A stretch of DNA of 64,000 bases from Psychrobacter proteolyticus (GCF_003350005.1 NZ_QLKS01000001.1:973946-1037945), one strand, 5' to 3'. Positions 9,455 to 19,503 are shown, counted from the first letter of the stretch. Program-made: numbers and translations. The notes: generated by a model not told the origin, from the sequence alone.

Positions 9455-12361
9455 ATGGCACATGACCATATCGCAATACGCGGCGCACGTACTCATAATT
9501 TAAAAAACATCGATTTAGACATTCCACGAGATAAATTCGTGGTAATCACTGGCCTATCTGGCTCTGGTAAATCTTCGTTGGCATTTGACACTTTGTATGC
9601 CGAAGGGCAACGTCGTTATGTCGAAAGCTTATCGGCATACGCTCGTCAGTTCCTCTCGCAAATGGAGAAACCTGACGTCGATAGTATCGAGGGTCTATCC
9701 CCTGCAATTGCTATCGAGCAGAAGTCCACCAACCATAACCCGCGCTCGACCGTCGGTACGATTACCGAAATTTATGACTATCTACGTCTGCTCTATGCAC
9801 GCATCGGTACGCCATATTGCCCTGAGCACGGTGAGCCAATGGTCGCGCAGTCGGTCACTGAGATGGTCGATCAAGTCATGGCTTTGCCAGATGATACTAA
9901 GATTATGATCTTGGCACCGGTCATTCGTGACCGTAAAGGTGAGCATACCGTCTTGCTTGAGCAGCTGATTGGACAAGGTTTTGTCCGTGTGCGCGTCGAC
10001 GGTGATGTCTATGACACCGACGAGCTACCGACGTTGGATAAGAAGAAAAAACATACCATCGAAGTGGTGGTCGATCGCTTTAAAGTTCGTGATGACTTGG
10101 GCAACCGTGTCGCTGAGAGCTTAGAGACGGCGTTACGTCTAGGCCAAGGACTAGTCACGCTACACTTTATGGATGGTAATCCAAAAGAAGGCGGTGATGA
10201 AAACCAAGTGATGTCAGCCAAGCATTCATGCCCTGTCTGTGATCGCGCGGTGCCTGAGCTTGAGCCACGTATGTTTAGTTTTAACAATCCATATGGCGCA
10301 TGCCCAAGCTGTGATGGTCTTGGTAAACGCCAATATTTCGCTGCTGAAAAACTGATTACTCATCATGAGAAGTCACTTAACCAAGGCGCAATCAATGGTT
10401 GGGACAAGCGTCATGCGTACTACTTTGGTTTGCTTAGCACTGTCTGTAAGCATTTCAAAATCGATATGGATGCGCCGTGGCAAGATCTGTCAAAAGAGCA
10501 GCAAGACCTTATCATGCACGGCTCTGGTAAAGAAAAACTGACCTTTAACTTTACCGATGAACGCGGTCGCAAGACGAATAAGACTGTACCGTTTGAAGGT
10601 GTCCTTCCCTACCTAGAGCGTCGTTATGCTAAGACGCAAAGTAACCTCGTCCGTGATGAGCTAGCCAAATATCTGGCAGATACCACTTGTAACGTCTGCG
10701 ATGGCGCACGTTTGAATGAAATCTCACGCAATGTCCGTGTCGATGATCAGACCATTGCAGAAATTGTTAAGCTGTCTATCGGTGATGCGGCGGATTATTA
10801 TAAAACACTAAAGATTGGCGGTCATAAAGGTGAAGTCGCCGAAAAAATCTTTAAAGAGATTAATGAGCGCTTAAACTTCCTCGTCAGCGTCGGGCTTGAT
10901 TATTTAACCCTTGCCCGCTCTGCCGAGACACTATCGGGTGGTGAAGCACAGCGTATTCGTCTGGCTAGCCAAATCGGTGCAGGTTTGATGGGCGTCATGT
11001 ACGTACTTGATGAGCCATCCATCGGTTTGCATCAGCGTGACAATGATCGTCTGCTAAAAACCCTAACCCGCTTGCGTGACTTGGGCAATACAGTACTGGT
11101 CGTTGAGCATGATGAAGATGCGATTCGCCAAGCAGATTACGTCATCGATATCGGTATCGGTGCAGGCGTACATGGCGGTCATATTATCGCTCAAGGTACG
11201 GTCGATGACATCATGGCAAACAAAGAATCGCTGACTGGACAATATATGTCTGGTAAGAAAAAAATAGAGATTCCGACTGTGCGTCATAAAGCCAAAACCA
11301 TCGACGTCGAAGTCAAAGGTAAAGCTAAAGCCAAAAAAGTACCGATGACCATCGAGCTAAAAGGTGCGTCAGGAAACAACCTACATGATGTGGATTTGAC
11401 CATTCCTGTTGGTATCATGACTTGTGTGACTGGTGTCTCAGGTTCGGGTAAATCAACTTTGATTAACCGTACCCTTATGCCATTGGCAGCGACTCAGTTA
11501 AACAATGCCTCAACGCTGATTGCCGATAAGTTTGAGAGCATTAGCGGTCTTGAGCATTTGGATAAAATGGTCGATATCGATCAAAGCCCAATTGGTCGTA
11601 CACCGCGTTCAAACCCAGCGACTTATACTGGCGTGTTTACCCCTGTGCGTGAGATGTTTGCCCAGACCCAAGAAGCACGTGCCCGTGGTTATAAGCCTGG
11701 CCGCTTTAGTTTCAACGTAAAAGGCGGACGCTGTGAGATGTGCCAAGGTGATGGTCTCATCAAAGTTGAGATGCATTTCTTGCCTGATATGTATGTGCCG
11801 TGTGATACCTGTGAAGGCAAACGCTACAACCGCGAGACACTAGAGATTCACTATAAAGGCAAAACCATCGCTGATGTGCTTGATATGACTGTTGAAGATG
11901 CCGTTGAGTTCTTCTCAGCGATACCAGCGATCTATCGTCGTCTGCAGGCATTGATGGATGTCGGTCTGAGCTATATTCGCTTGGGTCAGTCTGCGCCAAC
12001 ACTATCAGGTGGTGAGGCGCAGCGTGTCAAACTGGCGCGTGAGCTTGCCAAACGTGATACGGGACAGACGCTGTATATCTTGGATGAGCCAACCACTGGT
12101 TTGCATTTCCACGATATCGATAAGCTGCTCAATATCCTGCATGCCCTACGCGATAAAGGTAATACTATCGTGGTCATCGAGCATAACTTAGATGTTATCA
12201 AAACGGCAGACTGGGTGATTGACCTAGGCCCTGAAGGCGGTAAAGGTGGTGGTATGATCATCGCTGAAGGCACGCCTGAGGAAGTGGCTGAAGTCAAAGA
12301 ATCGTATACGGGTATATTCTTAAAGCCAATGCTCGAGCAAGGCATGAAAGAAGTCAGCTAA
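9455..12361 (+). CDS. uvrA: Excinuclease ABC subunit A (UvrA)
   Basis: The damage-recognition ATPase of nucleotide excision repair acts as a dimer with UvrB. The 968-residue protein has two ABC ATPase halves. The first Walker A is GLSGSGKSS (33-41) and the second GVSGSGKST (near 656). ABC signatures LSGGEAQR occur in both halves. Zinc-binding Cys pairs lie near 254 (CPVC...CPSC) and near 752 (CEMC...CDTC), with a further CNVC at about 411. It is full length and all motifs are intact. A terminator follows directly. Confidence 0.99.
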   Translation: MAHDHIAIRGARTHNLKNIDLDIPRDKFVVITGLSGSGKSSLAFDTLYAEGQRRYVESLSAYARQFLSQMEKPDVDSIEGLSPAIAIEQKSTNHNPRSTVGTITEIYDYLRLLYARIGTPYCPEHGEPMVAQSVTEMVDQVMALPDDTKIMILAPVIRDRKGEHTVLLEQLIGQGFVRVRVDGDVYDTDELPTLDKKKKHTIEVVVDRFKVRDDLGNRVAESLETALRLGQGLVTLHFMDGNPKEGGDENQVMSAKHSCPVCDRAVPELEPRMFSFNNPYGACPSCDGLGKRQYFAAEKLITHHEKSLNQGAINGWDKRHAYYFGLLSTVCKHFKIDMDAPWQDLSKEQQDLIMHGSGKEKLTFNFTDERGRKTNKTVPFEGVLPYLERRYAKTQSNLVRDELAKYLADTTCNVCDGARLNEISRNVRVDDQTIAEIVKLSIGDAADYYKTLKIGGHKGEVAEKIFKEINERLNFLVSVGLDYLTLARSAETLSGGEAQRIRLASQIGAGLMGVMYVLDEPSIGLHQRDNDRLLKTLTRLRDLGNTVLVVEHDEDAIRQADYVIDIGIGAGVHGGHIIAQGTVDDIMANKESLTGQYMSGKKKIEIPTVRHKAKTIDVEVKGKAKAKKVPMTIELKGASGNNLHDVDLTIPVGIMTCVTGVSGSGKSTLINRTLMPLAATQLNNASTLIADKFESISGLEHLDKMVDIDQSPIGRTPRSNPATYTGVFTPVREMFAQTQEARARGYKPGRFSFNVKGGRCEMCQGDGLIKVEMHFLPDMYVPCDTCEGKRYNRETLEIHYKGKTIADVLDMTVEDAVEFFSAIPAIYRRLQALMDVGLSYIRLGQSAPTLSGGEAQRVKLARELAKRDTGQTLYILDEPTTGLHFHDIDKLLNILHALRDKGNTIVVIEHNLDVIKTADWVIDLGPEGGKGGGMIIAEGTPEEVAEVKESYTGIFLKPMLEQGMKEVS

Positions 12362-12382
12362 TACCTTTAGTCATGATTGATA

Positions 12383-12414
12383 AAAGGCCACTCTTTATAG
12401 GGTGGCCTTTTTTA
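12383..12414 (+). terminator. Terminator of uvrA
   Basis: Stem AAAGGCCACTC / GGGTGGCCTTT with the short loop TTTATA, followed by T6. It is 22 bases after the uvrA stop. The sequence closely resembles the terminator at 12977-13007. Confidence 0.9.
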
Positions 12415-12673
12415 TTTGCTGGTATAAGGCAAAGCGCAAACTGTAAGCTATTAATGGAAATTGATATATAAACTAAGACTTAAGTTACTTCGCTACGTTA
12501 CCTTTCTTAATATTTATTAAAGATACTTAAAAGTTAAATGTATTAATATTCAAATGGTTAGATATGACGCGTAGACATATACGATATAGAAACAACTGGT
12601 TAATAACGATATAGCCAACACAAATTGACATTACTCACTCCTGCATGACCTCTGAAACTCTTAAGGACTTCTT

Positions 12674-12949
12674 ATGAAAAAATTACTATTTATTGTCTTA
12701 GCATCTACTGTTGGCGTTAGCGCCTGCGCATCAAGCGGCACATCAAATGGCACAAGCGATCGCAATCATCAAAGACCTGCAATTTCAGCGGATATGAAGC
12801 AAGCCATGGATGATTGTGCTCAACGAGCTGGCGTGAAAATATCTAAAGAAAGTCGTCCAAGTAAAAGTGATATGAAAAAGATGGAAGCGTGTATGAGTGC
12901 TAAAGGGTATAAAAAACCTGAAGGACATGGTCAAGGCCGTCCGCAATAA
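12674..12949 (+). CDS. Small putative lipoprotein of unknown function
   Basis: A 91-residue protein with a short signal peptide and a lipobox-like VSAC (Cys 18), so lipid anchoring is likely. The mature part is basic and polar and has two further cysteines (CAQRAG and EACMSAKGYKKP) that could form a disulfide. I do not recognise a named family; the DxCA...MxxCMxxKGY pattern is shared by many small proteobacterial periplasmic proteins. A good ribosome site (AAGGACTTCTT) precedes the ATG. The 312 bp between uvrA and this gene hold the uvrA terminator and otherwise AT-rich promoter DNA. Confidence 0.75.
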   Translation: MKKLLFIVLASTVGVSACASSGTSNGTSDRNHQRPAISADMKQAMDDCAQRAGVKISKESRPSKSDMKKMEACMSAKGYKKPEGHGQGRPQ

Positions 12950-12976
12950 CTAGTAATTTTTAGATGACTGATGATG

Positions 12977-13007
12977 AAAGGCTACTCTTTAGGGAGTGGC
13001 CTTTTTT
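12977..13007 (+). terminator. Terminator of the small lipoprotein gene
   Basis: Stem AAAGGCTACTC / GAGTGGCCTTT followed by T6, 27 bases after the stop codon. It is nearly the same sequence as the uvrA terminator 594 bases upstream. Confidence 0.88.
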
Positions 13008-13026
13008 GCTGGGTCGATTTTTTATT

Positions 13027-13056
13027 TTGATGTTAATATAACTGCTATCCTAAGAA
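13027..13056 (+). promoter_or_regulatory. Possible sigma-70 promoter of the KAP NTPase gene
   Basis: TTGATG (13027-13032), an 18-base spacer and TAAGAA (13051-13056) lie just after the upstream terminator and about 20 bases before the start codon. The AAGG at 13063-13066 fits a ribosome site. Both hexamers are imperfect, so this is only a candidate. Confidence 0.25.
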
Positions 13057-13076
13057 TATATGTAAGGTAATGAGTA

Positions 13077-14855
13077 ATGGCAAGTGTAGCGAATCTTGAA
13101 AAGAAACTTTTAGAGATTATCAATACTGAAGACTCTTTTGCTATTGCCCTCACCGGTGAATGGGGCATTGGAAAAACATATTTCTGGAAAATTTTCTGTG
13201 AAAAACATCGTGAAAATTTCATGGTTAATAAAATTGCTTATGTATCCTTGTTTGGCATTGATTCACTAGATGCCTTAAAACTTGAAATAGCTATTAAATC
13301 TTACTCTACATCACAGAGTAGTGATAACTTATCTGGAATAAAGAAAGTTTTTCAAAATACAATCGAGGCAGTTGATCTGCCTAAGATTGAAGGCAGTGGT
13401 ATTGCTCTATCTCTTAGTAAAAGTATGATTACTAGCACTATATCTAATATGGTTAATGAAACATTAATATGTATAGACGATATTGAGCGAATATCAGACA
13501 AATTAGATATCAAAGACGTAATGGGGCTAGTTAATCATTTGAATTTAGAAAAAAAATGTAAAGTTATTGTTTTGCTGCATGAAGGGGAAGCTGATAAAAA
13601 ATTTCATGAATACAAAGAAAAAGTATTTGATGAAGTCCTAACACTGAGTGAATCGATCACCATTATTAAAAAAGATATAGTTGATGACGATGACCTATTT
13701 CCTGTATACGAGCTCTTCTATCAGACATTAAATATCAAGAATTTAAGATTTTATCAACGTGTTCAGAGCACTTTCAAGATTATAATAGACAACTCAGACA
13801 GTGAACTATCTTTAGTAAGTAAGAAACAAATATTAGAGTTTCTTTTAGTAATTATGTTTGCTCATGATATGCCTAAATTATTAGGTTCAGAGATAGATTT
13901 TGAATCTTTTATAACAATTCTCGATGAGAAAAATCCAGTTTTTTCAGATCGGCTAATCGACTTAAAATCATCTTCTAGTGAAACATCATCTAAGGAAGAC
14001 CTACACACTCTCAAACAGTTTGAAAAACTTAATGAAATTCGAACTATTATCGACCCATTTATTTCAAACTTCATCATTTCGGGATGGGGTCACTTCGTTG
14101 TTTCATTGGTTAGAGATTTAGACCTAAACAGTGATATGGCGAAACTTCTAAATGAAAAAGATACTATTAATGAAAGAATCTTAGAAGATAGCAGACTGAA
14201 AATCCAAGTGTTACAAGAGTTTCATAACTTGGATATGAAACCGAAATTTCCCGAACGACTATACTATGTAGCTTGTAGCAGTCTATCTTCAGAACAATTA
14301 AGTAATTTAAGCTTTTACTGTGATATTCTCGAAACTAGCAATAGGTCAGATTTGGCTGCTCAACTTGAAGATCATATTAAAAGATATATTGAACAATCAA
14401 TTAGGTCATCTAAAAGTCATATGTCTATAGATGACTTCTATTTTTTTGGAAGAAAACCTGAAGATCGCTTCTACAATTTTACTGTTAATTCAATAGCGAG
14501 CTTCAGAACTAACAGTTTTAGCTCTAATAAGATACTTTCAATATTTTTAGATTTTCATAAACATAATCGTAGAGCTTGGAATAGTAGTGATAAAGACCTC
14601 CTAAAGCTAATTGATAAAGATATTTTGAGACAGGTAATTTGGGCAGATATAGAAAGCAACGAAAGATACCGTAAGTTATTTATCCATTCAGTTTTATTAC
14701 ACCCATGTCTAGGAGATATTAATGGTAAACGTGAAGAGATTAGGCTATGGATACTGGATCTACTGCGAGAAAACATTATTGATAATCCGAACAACGAACC
14801 TTCTATAAAAATGTGGTTAGATAATACTAATAATTTGAAAGAAAACCTAACTTAG
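13077..14855 (+). CDS. KAP family P-loop NTPase
   Basis: This 592-residue protein has the marks of a KAP-type P-loop NTPase. Walker A is GEWGIGKT (27-34) and Walker B is ICIDDIER (131-138), whose DDxxR form is typical of KAP ATPases. A large helical C-terminal region (about 200-592) matches no domain I know. Many KAP proteins carry membrane helices between the Walker motifs; I see none here, so it should be soluble. The gene is visibly more AT-rich than uvrA or gor beside it, is flanked by a terminator and a convergent gene 26 bp away, and has no partner gene. KAP NTPases include phage-exclusion proteins such as F-plasmid PifA. A defence role here is an inference. Confidence 0.82.
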   Translation: MASVANLEKKLLEIINTEDSFAIALTGEWGIGKTYFWKIFCEKHRENFMVNKIAYVSLFGIDSLDALKLEIAIKSYSTSQSSDNLSGIKKVFQNTIEAVDLPKIEGSGIALSLSKSMITSTISNMVNETLICIDDIERISDKLDIKDVMGLVNHLNLEKKCKVIVLLHEGEADKKFHEYKEKVFDEVLTLSESITIIKKDIVDDDDLFPVYELFYQTLNIKNLRFYQRVQSTFKIIIDNSDSELSLVSKKQILEFLLVIMFAHDMPKLLGSEIDFESFITILDEKNPVFSDRLIDLKSSSSETSSKEDLHTLKQFEKLNEIRTIIDPFISNFIISGWGHFVVSLVRDLDLNSDMAKLLNEKDTINERILEDSRLKIQVLQEFHNLDMKPKFPERLYYVACSSLSSEQLSNLSFYCDILETSNRSDLAAQLEDHIKRYIEQSIRSSKSHMSIDDFYFFGRKPEDRFYNFTVNSIASFRTNSFSSNKILSIFLDFHKHNRRAWNSSDKDLLKLIDKDILRQVIWADIESNERYRKLFIHSVLLHPCLGDINGKREEIRLWILDLLRENIIDNPNNEPSIKMWLDNTNNLKENLT

Positions 14856-14881
14856 CTCGTAGGCTAGTCGAAGCGCACGAC

Positions 14882-15163
14882 CTAAACAAACTCCCTCTCA
14901 ATATTCATCACCCTTGCATCTACCGTACGTTCTAGCTTTTCTCCAATTTGACTACATTGCGACTCGACCTCACGCTTAGACAATCCAACGATCACAAACG
15001 TCCACTCGCTAGCATCATGTCGATCGCGCTCACCGCTTTCACAGACCGCGATACTTGGCGTATTGCCAAAGCGGGCATGCAAGCCGCCCATACGGTGGCG
15101 TTTCTCTTTTAGCGAGCCACAGCCAGGCAATGAAAACGTCAATGTCACAATAGCGATATGCAT
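14882..15163 (-). CDS. DUF503 (YlxP-like) protein
   Basis: A 93-residue protein of the DUF503 family, with the characteristic opening MHIAIVTLTFSLPGCGSLKEKR and the later segment VxMNIEREF. In many bacteria the family (YlxP) lies in the nusA-infB-rbfA cluster and has been linked to ribosome maturation; here it is on its own. It is convergent with the KAP gene. The central segment FGNTPSIAVCESGERDRHDASEWTF matches the usual FNVSVAEVDxxDxWxxA position. The function is not firmly known. Confidence 0.88.
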   Translation of the reverse strand: MHIAIVTLTFSLPGCGSLKEKRHRMGGLHARFGNTPSIAVCESGERDRHDASEWTFVIVGLSKREVESQCSQIGEKLERTVDARVMNIEREFV

Positions 15164-15228
15164 TTTGTGCTCCTTGCGATAAGAGTTTACGCTTTATAAT
15201 AGTAGCAAATCAGCACTGTGAGTGATGC

Positions 15229-15335
15229 TATCGTTGATTCAGTTTAAAAGAGATACAAGGCAACCGAGTGTAGATGTAACTGTGATACTTCAGACGAGGT
15301 TAACGCTATCACTCTTTTATAGAGGATTGACTATA
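15229..15335 (+). repeat. MITE-like interspersed element, copy B
   Basis: A 103-bp element (15231-15333) between TA dinucleotides, in plus orientation. By eye it differs from copy A at about 13 positions. The 3' end contains GAGGA (15321-15325), ten bases before an in-frame ATG at 15335. The element could therefore supply a ribosome site for an extended form of the following exporter gene. Confidence 0.85.
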
Positions 15336-15427
15336 TGGTTACCTTGCTATATTCGTATCGCTACCCTATCCACTCCCAGACCCTTTATAATAGTGTATCA
15401 ATACCAACCAACCTGCGTATTTCACCC

Positions 15428-16216
15428 ATGACCTCTATCAGCTACGTAAAGCAGCAGCGCATTACTCGACTATGCGTGCGCTGCGGATTACTCCTTATGC
15501 AGTATGGCGCTGAGTCTGCCGTGGTGGTGGACTTGTCCAAACGCTTGGGGCTTGCCTTGGGGATGAACAGCGTCGAATGTTCGCTGAACTTTAACGCCAT
15601 TACCCTGACGACTATCTGTGACGAGCGCTGTATCACCACTACCAGAGATACGATCAATCAGAGTATCAATGTCAATTTATTGGTACAAATCCAGCAAATC
15701 GTCAATAAAACCGAAGCCACTATCGATCATAATGACTTGATTGACCACACTACCCTTGCCTTTGATGAGTTGGATAAGACCGTGTATCCAACGTGGTTAG
15801 TGAGCGTGTTTGTTGGTGCCTCATGTGCGGCGTTTGCTTATCTAAATGGTGGCAGCTGGTCGATTACGGCGGTGACTTTCATCGCGGGTATGGTGGCGAT
15901 GCTGACCCGTATTTATTTATCCAAGCACCACTTTAACCCTTTTATCACGGTCATTGTGACGGCTTTTATTGCCTCCCTCATTGGGGCGACGACCTATTAT
16001 TTTGATATTGGTAATAATGCCGATATCGCTGTTGCCTCTAGCGTGTTGCTACTGGTGCCCAGCTTTCCTTTGATTAACTCGTTCTCAGACATCCTAAAAG
16101 GCTATGTCAATATTGGGGTTGGGCGTGCGGTCTTTACCTATATGCTGACCTTATCTGCGTGCGTTGGTATCGTGATGGCGCTGGTTTTGCTTCGCATACA
16201 GCACTGGGGGTTTTGA
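15428..16216 (+). CDS. Split ThrE-type exporter, N-terminal component (YjjP-like)
   Basis: This 262-residue protein matches the ThrE N-terminal family (DUF1212). A cytoplasmic region (LLLMQYGAESAVVVDLSKRLGLALG) is followed by about five membrane helices from residue 118 on. With the next gene it forms the two-piece version of the threonine/serine exporter. The E. coli pair YjjP/YjjB exports succinate; the substrate here is not known. The frame is open back to an ATG at 15335, which follows a GAGGA inside a MITE-like element. I chose the ATG at 15428 because family similarity begins there, although its ribosome site is weak. Confidence 0.85.
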   Translation: MTSISYVKQQRITRLCVRCGLLLMQYGAESAVVVDLSKRLGLALGMNSVECSLNFNAITLTTICDERCITTTRDTINQSINVNLLVQIQQIVNKTEATIDHNDLIDHTTLAFDELDKTVYPTWLVSVFVGASCAAFAYLNGGSWSITAVTFIAGMVAMLTRIYLSKHHFNPFITVIVTAFIASLIGATTYYFDIGNNADIAVASSVLLLVPSFPLINSFSDILKGYVNIGVGRAVFTYMLTLSACVGIVMALVLLRIQHWGF

Positions 16217-16217
16217 G

Positions 16218-16670
16218 ATGTGGTTCATTGAGACCGTCGTACTGGCTTGTATCATTACCCTTGGTTGGACGCTAATGTTTAGCGTACCCAAACGCTATAT
16301 TTTGCCGTGTCTACTGATGACTGCTTTTGGCTTTGGATTAAAAACTGCCCTTGTTCATCAGAACCTACATATTGTGGTTGCCAGTTTTTTTGGCGCGATG
16401 CTTGCCAGCTTCTTAGGTGTGTACTTTTCTAAGAAATATACCTTGCCACCTAAAGCGCTCATCTCGCCCAGTGTCATTTGTATGATGCCCGGTATCGCCG
16501 CCTATAAGGCGATGGTCAGTATGGTGCAGATTGGTTATTTCGGCTTTTCAGACGAGTTATTTAGCCAAATGATGGTGTACTTGTTTGAAGCGCTGTTTGT
16601 CACCTCGGGATTGGTACTTGGCTTGTCTATTCCAGGGCTGTTATTTTATAGACGTCGTCCTATTGTATAA
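16218..16670 (+). CDS. Split ThrE-type exporter, C-terminal component (YjjB-like)
   Basis: A 150-residue membrane protein of the ThrE_2 (DUF3815) family with four or five helices and the conserved segment YTLPPKALISPSVICMMPGIAAYKAM. It starts one base after the stop of the YjjP-like gene, so the two should be made together as one transporter. The length matches E. coli YjjB (157). The exported metabolite, perhaps a C4 acid or an amino acid, cannot be told from sequence. Confidence 0.87.
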   Translation: MWFIETVVLACIITLGWTLMFSVPKRYILPCLLMTAFGFGLKTALVHQNLHIVVASFFGAMLASFLGVYFSKKYTLPPKALISPSVICMMPGIAAYKAMVSMVQIGYFGFSDELFSQMMVYLFEALFVTSGLVLGLSIPGLLFYRRRPIV

Positions 16671-16844
16671 GTGGTTATGGGTAGATTTAAATATCTAGAT
16701 GCTAGGCTTTTCTTAACCAACCACCGTTTATAGTCAAGTGATTCAACACATCTTAACCGTAAAAAACTTGTAAGATGGATGATAAGACCCATTACAGTAG
16801 AGTCGAAAATAGCACCAATAACAATTTAATAAAGAGACCGTATT

Positions 16845-18209
16845 ATGACCAAACATTATGACTATATCTCTATTGGCGGCGGTAGCGGCGGCATCGCGTC
16901 ACTCAACCGTGCAGCCAGCTATGGCAAAAAATGCGCCATTATCGAAGCCAACCAATTGGGCGGCACGTGTGTGAATTTGGGCTGTGTTCCCAAAAAGGTA
17001 ATGTGGTATGGCGCGCAAGTGGCTGAAGCCATCCATAAATATGCGCCAGACTATGGCTTTGATGTCGATGTTAAAGGTTTTGACTTTCAAAAACTGGTAC
17101 AGAGCCGCCAACAATACATCGAAAACATTCATCGCGCTTATGACAATAACTTGGCCAAAAACGGCGTCGAAGTGATCAAAGGCTTTGCCAAATTTGTCGA
17201 TACCAATACCGTAGAAGTAAATGGCGAGCTGATTACCGCTGACCATATTTTGATTGCTACGGGCGGTCATCCTATTCAGCCAGATATCAAAGGTGCAGAA
17301 TACGGCATCGACTCTGATGGATTCTTTGCCTTAAACCATCTGCCAAAACGCGTGGCGATTGTAGGTGCTGGCTATATCGCTGTCGAGATCGCAGGCGTGT
17401 TAAACAGTCTGGGTGCCGAGGTGCATTTGTATGTACGTAAACACTCGCCACTCCGTACATTTGACCATACTATCGTAGAGACTTTGCTGATAGAAATGGA
17501 ACAAGCTGGCATCACATTACACACCAACACGGTGATCAATGAAGTCAATAAAAATGACAATGACAGCCTTGATTTGACCACCAATGATGGCGGTGAAGAC
17601 TGTATCGATACTGTCGATTGCTTGATCTGGGCGATTGGTCGCGCGCCATCGACTGATGGTATCAATCTGCAAGTGACAGGGGTCGAGACAACCGAGACGG
17701 GTAAAATCAAAGTCGATCAGTTCCAAAACACCAATGTCGATGGTATTTATGCAGTCGGTGATATTATCGAGAACAGCGTAGATCTAACGCCTGTAGCGAT
17801 TGCTGCTGGTCGCCGCTTATCTGAGCGTTTGTTTAACAACAAACCTAACGAGCACTTAGACTATACGTTGATACCGACCGTGATTTTTACTCATCCGGCT
17901 ATCGGTACGATTGGGCTGTCTGAAATCGACGCGGTGGAACGCTATGGCAAAGAAAATATCAAGTGTTATACCTCAAGCTTTACCGATATGTATAGCGCGG
18001 TCACTCAACATCGTCAAAAATGCACCATGAAGCTAGTATGCTTGGGCGATGATGAAAAAATTATTGGCTTGCATGGCATTGGTTTTGGCGTCGATGAGAT
18101 GATTCAGGGCTTTGCAGTCGCTATCAAAATGGGCGCGACTAAGGCTGATTTTGACAATACTGTTGCCATTCATCCAACTGGCTCGGAAGAGTTTGTGACG
18201 ATGCGTTAA
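16845..18209 (+). CDS. gor: Glutathione-disulfide reductase
   Basis: This NADPH-dependent flavoenzyme keeps glutathione reduced. The 454-residue protein has the FAD-binding GGGSGG (11-16), the redox-active disulfide [13 protein letters not shown] (Cys 42 and Cys 47), the NADPH-binding [13 protein letters not shown] (about 173-185), the FAD segment GIYAVGDI, and the dimer-interface [12 protein letters not shown] with the catalytic His near the C-terminus. The length is typical (E. coli 450). It is a single gene with a terminator 39 bases downstream. Confidence 0.97.
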   Translation: MTKHYDYISIGGGSGGIASLNRAASYGKKCAIIEANQLGGTCVNLGCVPKKVMWYGAQVAEAIHKYAPDYGFDVDVKGFDFQKLVQSRQQYIENIHRAYDNNLAKNGVEVIKGFAKFVDTNTVEVNGELITADHILIATGGHPIQPDIKGAEYGIDSDGFFALNHLPKRVAIVGAGYIAVEIAGVLNSLGAEVHLYVRKHSPLRTFDHTIVETLLIEMEQAGITLHTNTVINEVNKNDNDSLDLTTNDGGEDCIDTVDCLIWAIGRAPSTDGINLQVTGVETTETGKIKVDQFQNTNVDGIYAVGDIIENSVDLTPVAIAAGRRLSERLFNNKPNEHLDYTLIPTVIFTHPAIGTIGLSEIDAVERYGKENIKCYTSSFTDMYSAVTQHRQKCTMKLVCLGDDEKIIGLHGIGFGVDEMIQGFAVAIKMGATKADFDNTVAIHPTGSEEFVTMR

Positions 18210-18247
18210 GCTCACTGTTTAACGTTTCTCTTATTCTTAACTATTAT

Positions 18248-18278
18248 AAAAAAGGATGCCATTTGAGCGTCCTTTTTT
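18248..18278 (+). terminator. Terminator of gor
   Basis: A6-GGA-(T)-GC and GC-(G)-TCC-T6 form a stem around CATTTGA. It is placed just after the gor stop codon. Confidence 0.8.
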
Positions 18279-18458
18279 ATTGTCAGTCGTGACGTAAGCA
18301 TATAGCTTCGTAGGTCTAAAACTGACTCATTACTTTTATATCGCACTGATGACTACTGTACTTTCTATAATTTATTCGCTTTGAAAAATTTAAAGCAAGG
18401 CATACTGACAGCGCAATCCTGATGCTGTTATGATGCGATTAATACTGACTGTTGAGAG

Positions 18459-18671
18459 ATGACTGTGTGGCAGGTGTACTTATTCATATTACCGATTGGG
18501 CTTGGGATAATGACCTTGGCAGCAAGCCTATTGTTTTTGTTTGCTTATCTAATGTCAGATGACAATGCCACGCGCTTGCCAGCATTTAACTGGTTCAAGC
18601 GCTTAATCATCGTGGCATTTGTGCTGCTGAGTATTGGTCTGTTTATGACTTTTGGTCATTTTTGGGGTTGA
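18459..18671 (+). CDS. Small two-helix membrane protein, unknown
   Basis: A 70-residue hydrophobic protein with two predicted membrane helices (about 7-32 and 46-68) and a short polar hairpin (SDDNATRLPAFNWFKR). I recognise no family. A GAGAG stretch before the ATG is compatible with translation. It is convergent with the GNAT gene. It may be real because the helices, polar loop and aromatic-rich interface are well formed, but a shadow reading cannot be excluded. Confidence 0.6.
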   Translation: MTVWQVYLFILPIGLGIMTLAASLLFLFAYLMSDDNATRLPAFNWFKRLIIVAFVLLSIGLFMTFGHFWG

Positions 18672-18715
18672 GCGAGATAGAACATTTTTTAATGCTTTTT
18701 ACTAAGCCAATTTGA

Positions 18716-19339
18716 TTAGCTAACGATTTTTTCTAGTTCTAATAACTCTAAATCATCACGCTTTGGCTCGCCATTATTGCCATCGTTTGGAAACGGCATT
18801 TTATTACCATTGAACTGATAACCACGGCGCTGATAGTAAGCCAAAAGCTCAGGACGGTGACTTAAGATAGACATGGTCAGACGGCTAGGCTGATTCAGTG
18901 ACTGTAAATGGCGATCTGCAAAGGTCTCAGCCGCTTGTAGTATTACATTACCAACACCCTTCCCTTGTAGCACAGGATGTACCGCAAACATACCGATATA
19001 GGCTTTTTTATTTGAGGCAGCATCGGTTTTGATATCGACAGCAATACAGCCAAGTATTTCACCCGTCTCATCTCCTTCACGGTCGCCTGTCGTGGTTTTT
19101 GGATAGACGAAATAATAGTGATTAGGATCATTGATTACAGCAGCGAGCTCCGCTGATGTAGTCCTGATACCACCGATCAAGTCGGCCTCATTGGTCCAAC
19201 CTGCCGTCTCACGATAGCAGCAGTTCAATAACTGCTCAAGTGCGCCAATATCCTCTAATGTCGCTTCACGTAGAAATACCGACTCTTTATTAAAGGGGTC
19301 TGTGTTTATATTGCTGCTATTTATATTGTTTTCGCTCAT
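18716..19339 (-). CDS. GNAT family N-acetyltransferase
   Basis: This protein of 207 codons has the acetyl-CoA-binding GNAT core: FLREATLEDIGALEQLLN at the start, the motif A region MFAVHPVLQGKGVGNVILQAAE (Q/RxxGxG), and a C-terminal LAYYQRRGYQFNG. The acyl acceptor is unknown. The open frame runs to 19420, but the first 27 codons would come from a repeat element. The ATG at 19339 has a good GGAAAA ribosome site, so I start there. It is transcribed on its own. Confidence 0.87.
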   Translation of the reverse strand: MSENNINSSNINTDPFNKESVFLREATLEDIGALEQLLNCCYRETAGWTNEADLIGGIRTTSAELAAVINDPNHYYFVYPKTTTGDREGDETGEILGCIAVDIKTDAASNKKAYIGMFAVHPVLQGKGVGNVILQAAETFADRHLQSLNQPSRLTMSILSHRPELLAYYQRRGYQFNGNKMPFPNDGNNGEPKRDDLELLELEKIVS

Positions 19340-19366
19340 ATTATAATTTTTCCTTTTCCGTCTATG

Positions 19367-19473
19367 TATAGTTGCATTCAAATAATTTCGATACAAGAAA
19401 ACCGAGTGCAAGTGATACATTAGTATACTTAATGAGGGTGACGATGTAGCGGATTTATGTGGATTTAGCCATA
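19367..19473 (+). repeat. MITE-like interspersed element, diverged copy D
   Basis: The stretch 19369-19471 is again 103 bp between TA dinucleotides. It keeps TAGTTG at the start, then GATACAAG, ACCGAGTGCA and GATGTAGC in register with the other copies, but differs at many positions. It sits between the GNAT start and the terminator of the Rieske-FAD gene and is probably an old copy. Confidence 0.6.
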
Positions 19474-19503
19474 TAAAAAACTGACTTAGATCACTAAGCC
19501 AGT
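19474..19503 (-). terminator. Terminator of the Rieske-FAD oxidoreductase gene
   Basis: On the minus strand ACTGGCTTAG, loop TGAT, CTAAGTCAGT and then T6. It lies about 100 bases after the stop codon at 19607. Confidence 0.75.

Noticed and set aside
12674..14855. A prophage or integrative element around the KAP gene
   Set aside because: No integrase, attachment-site repeat, tRNA or structural phage gene was seen; only the AT-rich NTPase gene stands out.
15222..15431. Plus-strand frame 15222-15431
   Set aside because: It runs through MITE-like copy B and has no family features, so the repeat explains it.
19340..19420. Upstream extension of the GNAT gene to 19420
   Set aside because: The extra 27 codons fall in the repeat element region and the internal ATG at 19339 has the better ribosome site.
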